Below, one piece after another: positions 22,066 through 32,759 of a DNA stretch of 64,000 bases. Each line of letters opens with the position of its first letter. The stretch's first letter is position 1. The DNA comes from Marsupella aquatica. Taxonomy: Eukaryota > Marchantiophyta. Made by a program: the position numbers and the translations under genes. Under the pieces are notes generated by a model that was not told where the DNA came from, did not search any database, and worked only from the letters and a program-made list of their open reading frames with translations. The stretch spans positions 12,400,001-12,464,000 of the forward strand of contig OZ316899.1 in NCBI GenBank assembly GCA_973895155.1. Reading direction: 5' to 3'.

Positions 22066-23922
22066 CTAATCCTCCTCTTCTTCTTCGCTCTCGGTGCCCG
22101 GACTTGTGCCCCGTGAGTGGTCCTCCTCCTCATCACTCACGGGAGTGAGTGCCACCGTACTTTTCTTCTTCTTCGACGGAGTACTCTTAGTGCTGCTGCT
22201 CCCGCGCTTCCTCAAAGCAGCCAAGGCCTGCCACGCCTTGATGTACCCCTCACCAATTGTGTCCTTCCAGAGGGTAGCCTCTTCTCCGGACCGCAACTCC
22301 AACGGTAGAACTTGCCCCGTGGCCATGGGAGTCCCGGGGGTGACAGACCTGGGTGGCATCCCCGTACTGACCTGAGCCTCCCGTAACGATTTCCGTACCT
22401 CCCGGAGCTTCTTCTCCAAGCTCTTACTCTTCTCCTGACTCTTCTTGGCTCCATCCAACAAGGGTCCATACTTCCCACTAACCTCCTTCACCACCATCTC
22501 GATAGCTTGGGAGATCACATCCGGGGAAAGTGTGGAGCCAGGTGTGCCGGGACTCTTCCGTTTCCCTAGACTCAGGGCCTCACTTCTCTTCGCTCGTGTC
22601 TCAAAGGCTGCCACCTGACTCCGTAGTGCTCCCACCTGGTTCCTCCACTCCATCACTTCTCCAGAATTTTGCTTCTCTTTGGCCAATGCTTGCCTCAACG
22701 CTCCTACTTCTTCTGCTTCCTTGGCCTTGGTGGACAAAGCTCCCTTCAAGTTGGTGATCTCTACGTGAGCTGCATTGATGTGCCTGACCTTCTCATGAAT
22801 GGTCTGCTCCTTGGTCTTGATCACCTCCTTCAGTGACAGGATGCTCTGCTCTAACGTCTCTACTTTGACTGTGGCGTGCTTGAGAGACTCCCTCAATGCG
22901 TGGACTAGCTTGAGTCCCTCGTGGACTCCCTCTCTGAAATCCCGTAGCTCTGCCAAGTAAACATCCGGAATGTTGTATTCCAGAGGCTGTTTCGGATCTC
23001 CCACGAGTGATTCAAGCCACTCCAATGTGCAATCATCCTCCTGGTTCTCTTCTTCTCTATTATCCTCCCCACCAGCAGACAATGATTCCTCCGTGAGCTT
23101 CCCTAAAACGGTAGTGGCAATACTCCGGATCTCCGTGGTGAGAGATGATCCCGTGTCTTCATGCCCCGGAGAACCAATCAACCCTTCTGCCCTGGCCAAT
23201 ACAAATGACCCCATCAAATGTACAGCCCCACCTGGTTTCACACTCCCGGGCTCAGCGGCCAATAGCTTCTTCAATCCGTAGCACCACCATCCGTACACAT
23301 GGGCTGGGTAGTTCTTGATGTCCATAGCTACCACGAAATGCTCCTCATTCAGCACTCCGGATTGCACGTTGCCAAGAACCCGTTGATGCACCTTGGCCAG
23401 GAAGCCCTTATACTCAACATCCTTGACAGCAGAAAGAGGGATGGCGGTGGTGGAGGTAGGATTGGTCACCCAAGTGGCCACCATTTTCAACGTGAGTTCT
23501 CCCCTGATATTCCGAGGTGTGAATGAGAATTTCTGATTCTCAAGAAACAATAGCTTAGCCAACTCCACATGGGGCACTACACGTTTGAGACATTCAAAGT
23601 AGATTCCCTCCGTTCGGAACTCCATCCCGGCCTCAATGTCCCAGCTCTTCCCTGAAGGGATGGTAATCTCCACCTTCATGAATTCTGTAAGCCCGGTGGC
23701 TTGGAAAATGTTCCGACAATCCTCCATCACCTTGGTGGAGGTCTTGGGATAAATTCGACGAAAAATCTTCCTACCCACCGGTGAGGAACCCGCTGCCAAT
23801 CCCGTGCTCATCATAACTTCTCTCTCTTCCCTTTCCCGTGTAATCCGAGTCTCCACGTAGTCACGGTAAGCAGCCTTGTATCTCCGAATGCGTGACGCAC
23901 TAAACTCTGGTTGATCTAGCAT
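22066..23922 (-). CDS. LTR-encoded coiled-coil protein of GypB (3' LTR copy)
   Basis: 618 codons, ATG at 23922, sense orientation relative to gag-pol. N-terminal half: a globular region of unknown family with GLTEFMKVEITIPSG, KFSFTPRNIRGEL and YGWWCYGLKKLLAAE. C-terminal half: predicted coiled coil (heptad-rich from about residue 325), then KSTPSKKKKS and an acidic Glu-rich end. The layout parallels the GypA LTR ORF, with similar spacing of F-x-x-TP-x-x-I and LKK(L/I)L motifs. The 5' LTR copy encodes the same protein. Role unknown; DNA/RNA binding or a structural function is possible but unproven. In the genomic RNA this ORF would lie downstream of pol. Confidence 0.8.
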   Translation of the reverse strand: MLDQPEFSASRIRRYKAAYRDYVETRITREREEREVMMSTGLAAGSSPVGRKIFRRIYPKTSTKVMEDCRNIFQATGLTEFMKVEITIPSGKSWDIEAGMEFRTEGIYFECLKRVVPHVELAKLLFLENQKFSFTPRNIRGELTLKMVATWVTNPTSTTAIPLSAVKDVEYKGFLAKVHQRVLGNVQSGVLNEEHFVVAMDIKNYPAHVYGWWCYGLKKLLAAEPGSVKPGGAVHLMGSFVLARAEGLIGSPGHEDTGSSLTTEIRSIATTVLGKLTEESLSAGGEDNREEENQEDDCTLEWLESLVGDPKQPLEYNIPDVYLAELRDFREGVHEGLKLVHALRESLKHATVKVETLEQSILSLKEVIKTKEQTIHEKVRHINAAHVEITNLKGALSTKAKEAEEVGALRQALAKEKQNSGEVMEWRNQVGALRSQVAAFETRAKRSEALSLGKRKSPGTPGSTLSPDVISQAIEMVVKEVSGKYGPLLDGAKKSQEKSKSLEKKLREVRKSLREAQVSTGMPPRSVTPGTPMATGQVLPLELRSGEEATLWKDTIGEGYIKAWQALAALRKRGSSSTKSTPSKKKKSTVALTPVSDEEEDHSRGTSPGTESEEEEED

Positions 23923-24339
23923 CCATGCATCCCGAAATCAATTTCTCAATCACCAATCCCGTCACCCGTGGCAATGTCAATTCCCTGGCCCGAAACAGCC
24001 CCCGTAGCCCGATCACTTAAATTCTCTCAATTTCCCGTCACTACTCCGTGCGGCCGCCACTAATGCCTGGAAGAATGACGCCAGCAAGCCCCACTAATCC
24101 ACCATGAAAGAGAGAGCTTCAAAAATAATTAGAATCTGGAGAGAGCTTCCGGCAAGAGAGAGAAGAACCCCGTTTTTGCTTTCGGCAATGAGAGGGTCGT
24201 GCAAAAGGAAGAGGGAAAGAAAAAGGAAGGAAAAAAAAATAGAACCGAAAAAACTCCTGGCGCCTTCGCCATGCGCCCCGGCCCATTTCTCGGGCCTTAC
24301 CCTTGCGTCCTCCTGCGCGCGGCCCTATGCAGGGCGCGC

Positions 24340-24670
24340 GGCCATTCCTCCCGGCTCGCGGGAGGCCCTTCAACTCCCCCCCGCTCGCGTGATCCTCCCA
24401 GCTCGCGGGAGGCCCTTTAACTCCCCCCCGCTCGCGTGATCCTCCCAGCTCGCGGGAGGCCCTTTAACTCCCCCCCGCTCGCGTGATCCTCCCAGCTCGC
24501 GGGAGGCCCTTTAACTCCCCCCCCCGCTCGCTTGCGCTCCTTCAGCTCGCGGAGCCTCATTAATTGCCCGGGCACGCAGCCCTATGGGCTCGCGAGGCAG
24601 CCCCTTCAGCTCGCGGAGCCCCATTAATCGCCCGGGCACGCAGCCCTATGGGCTCGCGAGGCAGCCCCTC
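24340..24670. repeat. GypB LTR GC-rich minisatellites (3' LTR)
   Basis: A unit of about 47 bp (GCTCGCGGGAGGCCCTTTAA followed by CTCCCCCC and GCTCGCGTGATCC) in about four copies at 24355-24530. Then two copies of a roughly 62-bp unit with GGGCACGCAGCCCTATGGGC. The other LTR has five copies of the first unit, which accounts for its 48-bp greater length. Confidence 0.9.
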
Positions 24671-24994
24671 TTTCTCTCGGACGGCCACTAATGGGACTCG
24701 CCCTCCTGAGGAGGGATTTATTTAAAAAAAACCCCCCCCTCTCCTGACTTTGCAATGGGGGTCTCAACAATAGCTCTTGAAGCAAAACGGTAAGTCCTAT
24801 GGGGCTGGTCCTGGCTAGTTTCAAGGTCCCAAAATATTTGCCCACTTAGGTCGCCGCAAATCTTAGAACTATTATGAGAGAAAGAATATAAAGTCACCTG
24901 GGGCATCATCAACCTATAATGACGGAATTAACTAAAAATTAAAAAATGGCTTATTTACATTGACTATTAACAAGGTATCGGCCTTTGCAACCAG

Positions 24995-27900
24995 TTATGT
25001 GTGACTTCCCGTGACGGGGTACCCGTCACATAGCTCCTCTCTTAATTGCGAAGCGCCCCCGCGAGCACCATACTCTTCCTCCGTGTAGTACTTCTTTAGG
25101 CGCTCTTGATTGATCCGTGTGTTGAGTAGTTGCCCCTCCAATGTCTTGAGTTGAACCGAGCCGTTGGAGTAGACGGCATCCACTACGTAGGGTCCCATCC
25201 ACCGTGTATGCAACTTCCCGGGGAAATGCATGAAGCGGCTATCGTAGAGGAGCACCAAATCTCCCTCCTCAATGGACACACGACGGAGACGGGAATCGTA
25301 ATGTGACTTGCGTTTGCCTTGCTCCTGCTCCGTATGTGTCAAAGCCTCTTCTCGTGTCTCCGTGAGTTGCTCCAACTGTTGGATCCGTGAAGCGACACTT
25401 TCTTCTGCCCCTTCCCTTTCCCGTGTTAGGATTCGAATGGTTGGAACCTCAAATTCCACCGGCACAAGAGAGTGTTGTCCAAACACAAGGAAATAGGGGC
25501 TGTGGCCCGTGGTAGTCTTGTGAGCCAGGTTGTAAGCGTAAGTGGCAGCCAACAACTTCAAATCCCAATCGGTCTTGTGAGCGGATACCGTTTTGTTGAG
25601 GATCTTGCCCATGATCCCGTTGGCTCTCTCAGTGAGCCCGTTGGCTCGAGGGTGGTACGGAGTGGTCTTCCTATGTGAGATCAAGTAGTTCTCCGTCAAA
25701 CGTTCAATCGTATGATTGAGGAAGTGAGTACCCCTGTCACTTACCAACTCCAATGGTGGACCAAATCGTGTAAAAATCTGCTCATACAAAAAACGTGCCG
25801 TGGTGTTGGCATCATCCTTGGCAGTAGCTCGGGCCTCCACCCACTTGGTGGCATAGTCCGTTGCAAGAATGATGTAGCGCTTCCTCCCTCTTCGTGTGAT
25901 GGGAGTGAAAGGGCCAATGAAGTCCACCCCCCACTTCTCAAAGGGTGCAAGAGGAAGTATGGGCACCAATGGGTGTCGTGAGGAGGGCCCTGGTTTGCCT
26001 TGACGCTGGCACGGATCACATCGCTGGATGTACCGGTGTACATCCCGAAAGAGAGTTGGCCACCAATATCCAGCATCTAGTATTTTCCTTGCGGTGGTCT
26101 CCCGTGCAAAGTGGCCACCAGCTTCCTCCTCATGTAATGCTGCCATGACTGTACGTATCTCCGCTTCCTCCAAACAACGACGAAGTCGGCCATCCATGCC
26201 GTACTTGTGAAGTACTCCCTTCACAAGCAAGTAGGGACCTGTCTTACGCAAAAACACTGCTGCTCTCTCCGGGCCCAAACGTGAGGGAACTCTAGCCGTG
26301 CGGAGAAATTCCAAAATTTCTCCATACCAAGTAGTGGCCTCTGTATTCACGCTGAACACTTCCTCATCCGGGAACCGATCATCAATCTCCTGGGAGTCAG
26401 ATGCTCCCTCAATACGGGAGAAGAAGTCTGCATTGCTATGACTCTTCCCCGATCTTACTCTCACCTCATAGTTGAACTCTTGTAGCAACAAAACCCAACG
26501 TGCAATTCTCCCGGACAGATCTGGCTTGTTGACCATGTATTTCAAGCTGTTGTGATCCGTGTGGAACACAACCTTGTACCCCAACAAATAATGACGATAC
26601 TTCTTACAAGCGTAGATGATACCAAGTGCCTCCCTATCGGTGGGTGAGTAGTTTTTCTCTGCCGGGGCCAACTGCCTACTGGCAAAGTAGATGGGATGGT
26701 CTCTTCCATCATCATCTAACTGACTCAAAACGGCACCGATGCAAAATCCTGATACGTCTACGTAAACATGGAATTCCTTATTCCAATTGGGCGTAATGAG
26801 CACGGGGGCCTCTAGCAATCGTTTCTTCAATTCATCAAAAGCAGCCTGACGGGAAGGAGTAGGTTCAAACTCACTTCCTTTTTTCAACATGGAAGTGAGT
26901 GGCATGGCTACCTTGGCAAAGTCTTTGATGAAGCGTCGGTAGTAGCCAACACACCCCAAGAACCCTCTCACTTCCTTCACATTCTTGGGAAATGAGACTG
27001 CTACCCACACGGCGACCTTCTCACGATCAACTTCAATCCCTCGTGCAGACACTTTGTGGCCCAATAGGATTCCCTCCTCAATTCCAAAGAAACATTTCTC
27101 CGGATGCAGCTTCAGGCAAGTCTCCCGGCACCGCTGAAAAGTCAACCGTAAGTGTTCCGGATGCTTGACTCGTTTGCCGTAGACAGCAAAGTCATCAATA
27201 AAGATCTCCAAGAACCTGCGTAAAAAGTCATGAAATATATTCATCATGAGCCGTTGGAACATGCCAGGGGCATTGCACAACCCAAAAGGCATTCTCCGGA
27301 ATGCAAAAATCCCCCACTCTGTTGTGAAAGCCGTCTTGAGTTGGTCCTCCTCCCGTATCCAGATTTGGTTGTACCCAGAGTAGCCATCCAAGAAGCTGTA
27401 TATCTCCCAACCTGCTACCATGTCCAACACGATATCCGTGAACGGTAGCGGGTAGTGATCCTTCTTGGTCGCATCATTCAACTTTCGAAAATCTTGGCAC
27501 ACCCGTATTTTCACCTTCCCGTCTGGCCCCTTTTTCTTGGGCACGATTACGATGGGTGACACCCACTCACTATGCATGACCGGATAAATGAATCCTGCAT
27601 CCAACAAACGGTCAATCTCCTCCTTCACCATGAGTGAGTATTTGGGGTTGAGGCGGTATTGGCGTTGCCTCACAGGTCGTGCTCCTGACATCAGGTCAAT
27701 GCTGTGCTCACCAAACTCAGGTGGCACTCCTTTCAAATCTTGGTGGCTCCACGCAAATACGTCTTGGTACTCTTTCAACAATTCCTGAATCGTGCGTTGC
27801 TCCGTAGCATCCAACTTACTACCAATGTTGAGTGTCTTGCCCTCACCCACTTCCACCTTTGTGTACTGCTCCGGCCTGATCACGTCCAACTTGTTGCGTG

Positions 27901-30900
27901 TCTCCTCATCAAAGGTTTCTTCCAACCGTGCGAGCCTCATCCCTCCATACACCGGTGCATCACTCTCCTCCTGGTCTGGTCGGGATGGAGGTGGATCCTT
28001 TGTCACATGGGCCATTATTTCTTCAACGTCAGATTCTTTGTAATGTGACAATAGCTCCTCTCTAAAGTCATCATCCAGGATGTCATTCAAAAACTGCTCT
28101 CTTTGCTCATCATCAAACATGATCGTGTGGGCTTGCATTTCCACCTCCTCGGGGTGATCCTCTGCCTCCCTATCATGAATCTCTAGAGGTTCAGCCTCCA
28201 CAATTTTGCTTCGCTCGTCTTCCATCTCTTCTAGAACAGCGTGCACTTGGCTAACTGATTCCTCTACTACATGCTCTTGAGTAGCAACTCCGGGGCCAAA
28301 AACATCTTCCTCCGTGAGGTGAGAAATCAGTTTCACCATGTATACTTCATCCTCGTCTTCATCTGAGGTGACCTCTGAATCATATTCCTCCTCCATAGTC
28401 GTAGTCTCCCCGTGAGGTGACTCCGCTGACCATGGAATAGTGATAGTGGGGATACCAAACCGAAACTGCCGTTTGCCCCAATCACTTGTGACCTTGGCCA
28501 CATACAACCATGGCCTGCCAATTAAAATGGGAAAACCGTACGGCCGAACGGGTCGCATCACCAAATAGTTGAGGGGGAAAGATTTTCCCCCAATCATTGT
28601 TGGAATCTTGGTGAGACACCCCAACGGCACCACCCGTGCACCATCAGCCAACCTCATGGCACGTGCCGGTGGTTCTAACTCTGTATACCCCAACCGGTTT
28701 GTCGTCTCCTCAGTCATGATGTTGACTCCCGAGCCCCCGTCCACCGGTACAAACCGTATTGCACATCCATTGATGTCCACCGTGAGTTCTGGGGCACCCA
28801 AATCCTCCGTGACCCAGTTGACTTGTATGGGGTCAGCCCCAACTTTGGGTAACCTTCTTCTACGTCTCCTCCTCATGAGAATCTCCTTGACTTGGCGACG
28901 GTATAGGGAGCTATCCCGTAATAGTTGACCAATTGTGGCACTGACTGGGCAATCCAGAATGTCTTGAGCAATGTTGTACGCGGTTGCAGGAGGTATGGGT
29001 GGGATGACCTCTTCTCCCGGTTTCCAACGAACAACCCTCTCCTCCGCTTTCTTTCTGGCCTTTGCCTCCTCCATGTCTTTGTCAATGGCCGCTTGCATGG
29101 CTTGTGCTTCTAGCTCCTCCAACTGCTTACGTACCTCTTCTCCCACCTTCGGATAGAACAACTTGGGGTTGTCCCGATCAAAGTCACTATCCTCCATGGG
29201 TGGCACCTCCGGTTCGTGTGAGGTACCCGATGTGGAAGCTTGATGCACCTCCTTGTACTTCTGCTTGAGCTCGGACTTGCCCTTCTTTTTGCCGGATCGA
29301 GTGGAGACTCGGTAACAAGAGTAATGCCTTCTCTCCTCGTCGCTGTCTTCCTCCGGTAGATTCTCAGCATGAGTCCACTCATGACTTGGGGGTGAGGGGT
29401 TAGCAACTTCAACTTCCGTAGATGTTGCAACAACAACCACCGGTATCTCAACAACTGGAGATACTACAACGACTAGCGGTACCACCTCCTCCGTTATGGT
29501 GGTCATCCTTTGCTTGGGAATGTTCACTACGGTTTCTTCTCTTCTAGTGATTAGAGGGGTGTCGACTGCTTCCGTGGTGAGAAAGTTGACGCTAGCTTCT
29601 TTCAGAGGAGGTGGCGGCCCCTTCTTCTCTTGTGCCCCAATCGGTTGAGCCTTGAACGCCTCCAAGGTTGGGCAGTGTGGTGCAAGATGACCCTCCCCCT
29701 TGCATAGTTGACACAGCCGGGCAAAATCTCCATTGCCTTGACGGGTGGGCTCTGGGCACACATTAGCGTAGTGGCCCGCCACTCTACAATTGTAACAAAT
29801 AGGGATCTTCCTCACTCCAGGGTACGGTGGTCGATTCCCTGGGTTAGCGTTGGGATAGTTGGAGTATGCGGGTGCTCCGGCGTTTGTTGAAACTCCATGA
29901 ATGCTCCGTGGTCCCGGGTTGAGAGGTTGTACACTATACACGTTGGCCTCTGGTGGCTCCTCCATGAAGTACTCTATTGGCCCTTCCGCTGCATATGAAG
30001 GATTTGAGTAGCTTGCCCCCTCAACATCCTCCTCCCGTACTTGGAAAACCTTGGCTGGTTCTCCCGCTGGGCACTCCTTCGGGGCATGACCAAACTTCAT
30101 GCACTTGGTGCACCACACATTGGCTCTCTCCACCGGAACTTTTCTCCTCTCAGGTTTGAGTCCGGCAAAATGTACTTTCAACGCTTTCATTTGCTCCGTC
30201 AGCTCATCATATCTGGCCTCTTGCTCCTTCAGGCGTCTTGCCGTAGACAATGGTGTAACGGCCACCGTGGGTAGTATCACTTCACGGTGAGAGGACTTCT
30301 TGACTTTCTTTGACAACTTCTTCTTCTTCCTCCTTCGTCTTTCAGCTTCTGACTCCGTAGTGTCTGACTCTGTAGTACTCTCAGAATCCTCAGATTCATC
30401 ACTACTATCTGAATCAGATCCACTCGACTCCTCACTGGAGGAACTGTCAACCGGCTTCAGCTTCTTTCTTCGGCAACGCTTGCTTGTGGCATCAGCTGCG
30501 GTGTATGACTCCGCTGCTGCAATAGCTTCAGCCAATGTGGTTGGCTTGGCTTGACGTACAAAGAACCCCATCTTGCTTGGTAGGGCAGCCACAAACCAGG
30601 CTTGACGCATAGCATCATCGGTACGGGCTTGGATCCGACGTACCAGCTTTTGGAACCTTTGCAAAAACCTCCGTAATGACTCCTTCTTCTTCATCCTGAG
30701 TTGGCCCACCTTTAATAGTGAGGTGGCCTCCACTCCTATGGATCTGAACTCCTTCAAGAAGGCTTGCTTGAACAGAGCCCAATCAGCTTTCACGTTGGCC
30801 AACAACGAAATGAACCATGGACCTGCCTCCCCTCTCATCATTCCAGGAATGATAGTGAGCTTATGTGCAGACTCCCCATTAGCTTCGGCAATCCCTTCAA

Positions 30901-31393
30901 ACTCCTCAATCCATTCGTCTGGATCATCCTTTGGTCTCCCCTTGAAGGGTACGTACTGAACACGGGTACGTTGTGCAGCTGCCATCGGTGCAGCCGGTGC
31001 CTGTATCAACACAGGTGGTAATGGCGCTTGTTGGGCCACCGGTAACAGCACCGATGATAGGTGTGAGATGATTTGTGGCAATGCAGTGAGCTCTGGGATC
31101 AGATTTTGTAACTCAGACTGCACCAACACAAAGGGCTCTCCTTCTTCTCGCTCGTGATCTATGTCTGGCTCTTCGTCTGGGCATATGGCCTCATTACGTT
31201 GAGCCTCTTCCTGTTGCACACCAACTTGTTCTTCCAGCACCAGTGGCAACCTCCTCTCTTCTGCAAGCCGTAAGCGTTCTTCGGCAGCAACTCGTCGTCT
31301 GGTCCCAATCCAAGAGGGCCCCCCTTCTAGCTCTGATCTTGGGGTACGTGTGTGTTGGGGACTTCCTCTACCTCCCCTTCTCCCTCTCGGCAT
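24995..31393 (-). CDS. GypB gag-pol polyprotein, 2132 aa, intact
   Basis: A single uninterrupted frame. Order with rough residues: gag core (GRPKDDPDEWIEEF, about 160), Ser/Asp-rich and basic stretch (about 310-370), three CCHC knuckles (CTKCMKFGHAPKEC about 430, CYNCRVAGHYANVC about 535, CQLCKGEGHLAPHC about 565), retropepsin DGGSGVNIM (about 886), RT with RRMPFGLCNAPGMFQRLM and FIDDF (about 1398), RNase H (YVDVSGFCIGAVLSQ, FHTDHNSLKYM), integrase zinc finger (HEEEAGGHF...CDPCQRQG), core Asp in WGVDFIGPF (about 1820), Asp in VSDRGTHF (about 1886), and NGLTERANG Glu. The tail DSRFMHFPGKLHTRW is Athila/Tat-like, without a chromodomain. The last codons lie inside the 3' LTR. Gag and pol share one frame, unlike GypC. 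Confidence 0.97.
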   Translation of the reverse strand: MPRGRRGGRGSPQHTRTPRSELEGGPSWIGTRRRVAAEERLRLAEERRLPLVLEEQVGVQQEEAQRNEAICPDEEPDIDHEREEGEPFVLVQSELQNLIPELTALPQIISHLSSVLLPVAQQAPLPPVLIQAPAAPMAAAQRTRVQYVPFKGRPKDDPDEWIEEFEGIAEANGESAHKLTIIPGMMRGEAGPWFISLLANVKADWALFKQAFLKEFRSIGVEATSLLKVGQLRMKKKESLRRFLQRFQKLVRRIQARTDDAMRQAWFVAALPSKMGFFVRQAKPTTLAEAIAAAESYTAADATSKRCRRKKLKPVDSSSSEESSGSDSDSSDESEDSESTTESDTTESEAERRRRKKKKLSKKVKKSSHREVILPTVAVTPLSTARRLKEQEARYDELTEQMKALKVHFAGLKPERRKVPVERANVWCTKCMKFGHAPKECPAGEPAKVFQVREEDVEGASYSNPSYAAEGPIEYFMEEPPEANVYSVQPLNPGPRSIHGVSTNAGAPAYSNYPNANPGNRPPYPGVRKIPICYNCRVAGHYANVCPEPTRQGNGDFARLCQLCKGEGHLAPHCPTLEAFKAQPIGAQEKKGPPPPLKEASVNFLTTEAVDTPLITRREETVVNIPKQRMTTITEEVVPLVVVVSPVVEIPVVVVATSTEVEVANPSPPSHEWTHAENLPEEDSDEERRHYSCYRVSTRSGKKKGKSELKQKYKEVHQASTSGTSHEPEVPPMEDSDFDRDNPKLFYPKVGEEVRKQLEELEAQAMQAAIDKDMEEAKARKKAEERVVRWKPGEEVIPPIPPATAYNIAQDILDCPVSATIGQLLRDSSLYRRQVKEILMRRRRRRRLPKVGADPIQVNWVTEDLGAPELTVDINGCAIRFVPVDGGSGVNIMTEETTNRLGYTELEPPARAMRLADGARVVPLGCLTKIPTMIGGKSFPLNYLVMRPVRPYGFPILIGRPWLYVAKVTSDWGKRQFRFGIPTITIPWSAESPHGETTTMEEEYDSEVTSDEDEDEVYMVKLISHLTEEDVFGPGVATQEHVVEESVSQVHAVLEEMEDERSKIVEAEPLEIHDREAEDHPEEVEMQAHTIMFDDEQREQFLNDILDDDFREELLSHYKESDVEEIMAHVTKDPPPSRPDQEESDAPVYGGMRLARLEETFDEETRNKLDVIRPEQYTKVEVGEGKTLNIGSKLDATEQRTIQELLKEYQDVFAWSHQDLKGVPPEFGEHSIDLMSGARPVRQRQYRLNPKYSLMVKEEIDRLLDAGFIYPVMHSEWVSPIVIVPKKKGPDGKVKIRVCQDFRKLNDATKKDHYPLPFTDIVLDMVAGWEIYSFLDGYSGYNQIWIREEDQLKTAFTTEWGIFAFRRMPFGLCNAPGMFQRLMMNIFHDFLRRFLEIFIDDFAVYGKRVKHPEHLRLTFQRCRETCLKLHPEKCFFGIEEGILLGHKVSARGIEVDREKVAVWVAVSFPKNVKEVRGFLGCVGYYRRFIKDFAKVAMPLTSMLKKGSEFEPTPSRQAAFDELKKRLLEAPVLITPNWNKEFHVYVDVSGFCIGAVLSQLDDDGRDHPIYFASRQLAPAEKNYSPTDREALGIIYACKKYRHYLLGYKVVFHTDHNSLKYMVNKPDLSGRIARWVLLLQEFNYEVRVRSGKSHSNADFFSRIEGASDSQEIDDRFPDEEVFSVNTEATTWYGEILEFLRTARVPSRLGPERAAVFLRKTGPYLLVKGVLHKYGMDGRLRRCLEEAEIRTVMAALHEEEAGGHFARETTARKILDAGYWWPTLFRDVHRYIQRCDPCQRQGKPGPSSRHPLVPILPLAPFEKWGVDFIGPFTPITRRGRKRYIILATDYATKWVEARATAKDDANTTARFLYEQIFTRFGPPLELVSDRGTHFLNHTIERLTENYLISHRKTTPYHPRANGLTERANGIMGKILNKTVSAHKTDWDLKLLAATYAYNLAHKTTTGHSPYFLVFGQHSLVPVEFEVPTIRILTREREGAEESVASRIQQLEQLTETREEALTHTEQEQGKRKSHYDSRLRRVSIEEGDLVLLYDSRFMHFPGKLHTRWMGPYVVDAVYSNGSVQLKTLEGQLLNTRINQERLKKYYTEEEYGARGGASQLREELCDGYPVTGSHT
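25031..25044 (-). other. GypB polypurine tract
   Basis: The element strand reads AAGAGAGGAGCTA directly before the 3' LTR start TGTGACGGG. GypA (AAGTGGGGAGCTA) and GypC (AAGTAGGGGGCTA) have the same layout, which supports a common lineage. The tract is also translated, because pol reads through it into the LTR. Confidence 0.8.
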
Positions 31394-31648
31394 CCCATTG
31401 AGACCTGCATTCCAAACTTACACCAATGTCTCAGAAAGCAATATTTGTAAACATCAACCGTCGCACGATGCGTTGTGGTTGACGTACAATAACAAAGTAA
31501 CCAACAAACTTCTCACGTATCAACCGTCGCAAGTTGCGTTGTGGTTGATAGGTTTGAACTCCCAATAGACGTAGCTCCCCTCCTTCGTGTCGTCAAACAA
31601 GAAGAAGGATTCCCCGGCAGCGGCGCCAAAAACAAAAGACCACACTTA
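31394..31648 (-). other. GypB leader between primer site and gag
   Basis: About 255 bp between the 5' LTR and the gag ATG at 31393. It holds the primer-binding site and a local direct repeat (CATCAACCGTCGCACGATGC near 31456 and a near copy at about 31520). No other gene is seen. Confidence 0.7.
31611..31628 (-). other. GypB primer-binding site, tRNA-Asp type
   Basis: The element strand reads TGGCGCCGCTGCCGGGGA, the same as in GypC. It matches the 3' end expected for tRNA-Asp and lies 20 bp inside the 5' LTR border at 31649. Confidence 0.87.
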
Positions 31649-32759
31649 TGTCACTTGCCTCTCCAACGGTTAATACGTGCAAACCGCACTTTTCTTCGCT
31701 TAAACCGTTGGTATCGTATTACGGGGTCGTGGAGGGACGCTATTTGGATTCTTTTCACACCAGGATGAGTATTTTGGTTTCCGCTCCCGGAAATGTAGGT
31801 TTTGATCAAGTCTACCGACTACCCTCACCCCACAGCTTTTGATCAAGTCCTGCCGACTACCCCACTACACCTTCACTCGGAGTCACCCAAAGAGTGCTGT
31901 CACCACCCCTACTCACAAGGCCGACTCAAACCAAGCAAGTTTCTTCAAATCATAGAACGGGAGAACACAATTCGGAAAGCGAAAAAGGGAGAAGGAACAC
32001 ACAACAAAAGCCCATCAAGTCAAATGTACAGATCCATATCTCTTGGGAAAAACGATACACATTGCATGAGTAACCCGGCCTCCTGCCGTCTACTCAACTC
32101 CTGCCTCTCCGGACAATGAGTATGGCTCCCCCTCACTACTCTGAACACGCTTTCAAACTCCTCAGGCTCCACTCTATCCCTCCTTGCTAACTTCACACTG
32201 AGTCCCCCTAACTACTTCGGGGCTATCCCCCTAAATACTGAAAAATCACACCAAAGCACCCCTCACAGGGTCACAACGGTGGCGGCTACCCTAGCGGCGC
32301 CGCTAAAACCTTGCACTAAGAGAAATCCTTAAACTGAAGAGGAGCATGCGGCACACACATGCTGCTAAAACCCTAAACCCAAAACAAGGGGGCCGACGGT
32401 GCCTTCGACGGCGCCCCAACAGTACACGTGAACCCTGAAAGTGAGAGGCACCCCAAAATGGCCGAAACTAGGTGCCCTTCCAAGTGCACACCTGAGCTCA
32501 CCCCTGGATAGCTCTTCTTTTCCTGCTTCCGAATCACTAAGTCGCTCCCTCAACGGACTTCAGACGCCTGAGTTATGGCCGTTTCCGTACCGCAAAAACA
32601 TAAGTTCTCCAGGCCATAACTTGCTCATCCTGGCTCCGTTTGAGGAGCGCCGCCTCTTGTTGGAATCAGCTCCGCGAGCTCATCCCAACAAGCCCATGAG
32701 TGACCCCCCACTAAAATGTTGGAAATCTGGAGGCCGTACACCCACGTCCGTACGCCTAT

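Larger units (their letters stand above)
20955..25030 (-). repeat. GypB 3' LTR
   Basis: 4076 bp, TGTCACTTGCC...GTACCCGTCACA on the plus strand. In element sense it starts TGTGACGGGTACC, has GC-rich minisatellites about 0.4-0.7 kb in, a 618-codon ORF from about 1.1 kb, and about 1.1 kb of non-coding sequence to the end. Confidence 0.95.

Noticed and set aside
24104-24439. Plus-strand open frames over the GypB LTR minisatellite
   Set aside because: They are antisense to the element, Arg/Pro-rich from the GC repeat, and have no conserved features.
31611-31628. Possible tRNA gene at the tRNA-Asp-like match
   Set aside because: Only the 18-base 3'-end complement is present, at the primer-site position. 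No cloverleaf can be drawn around it.
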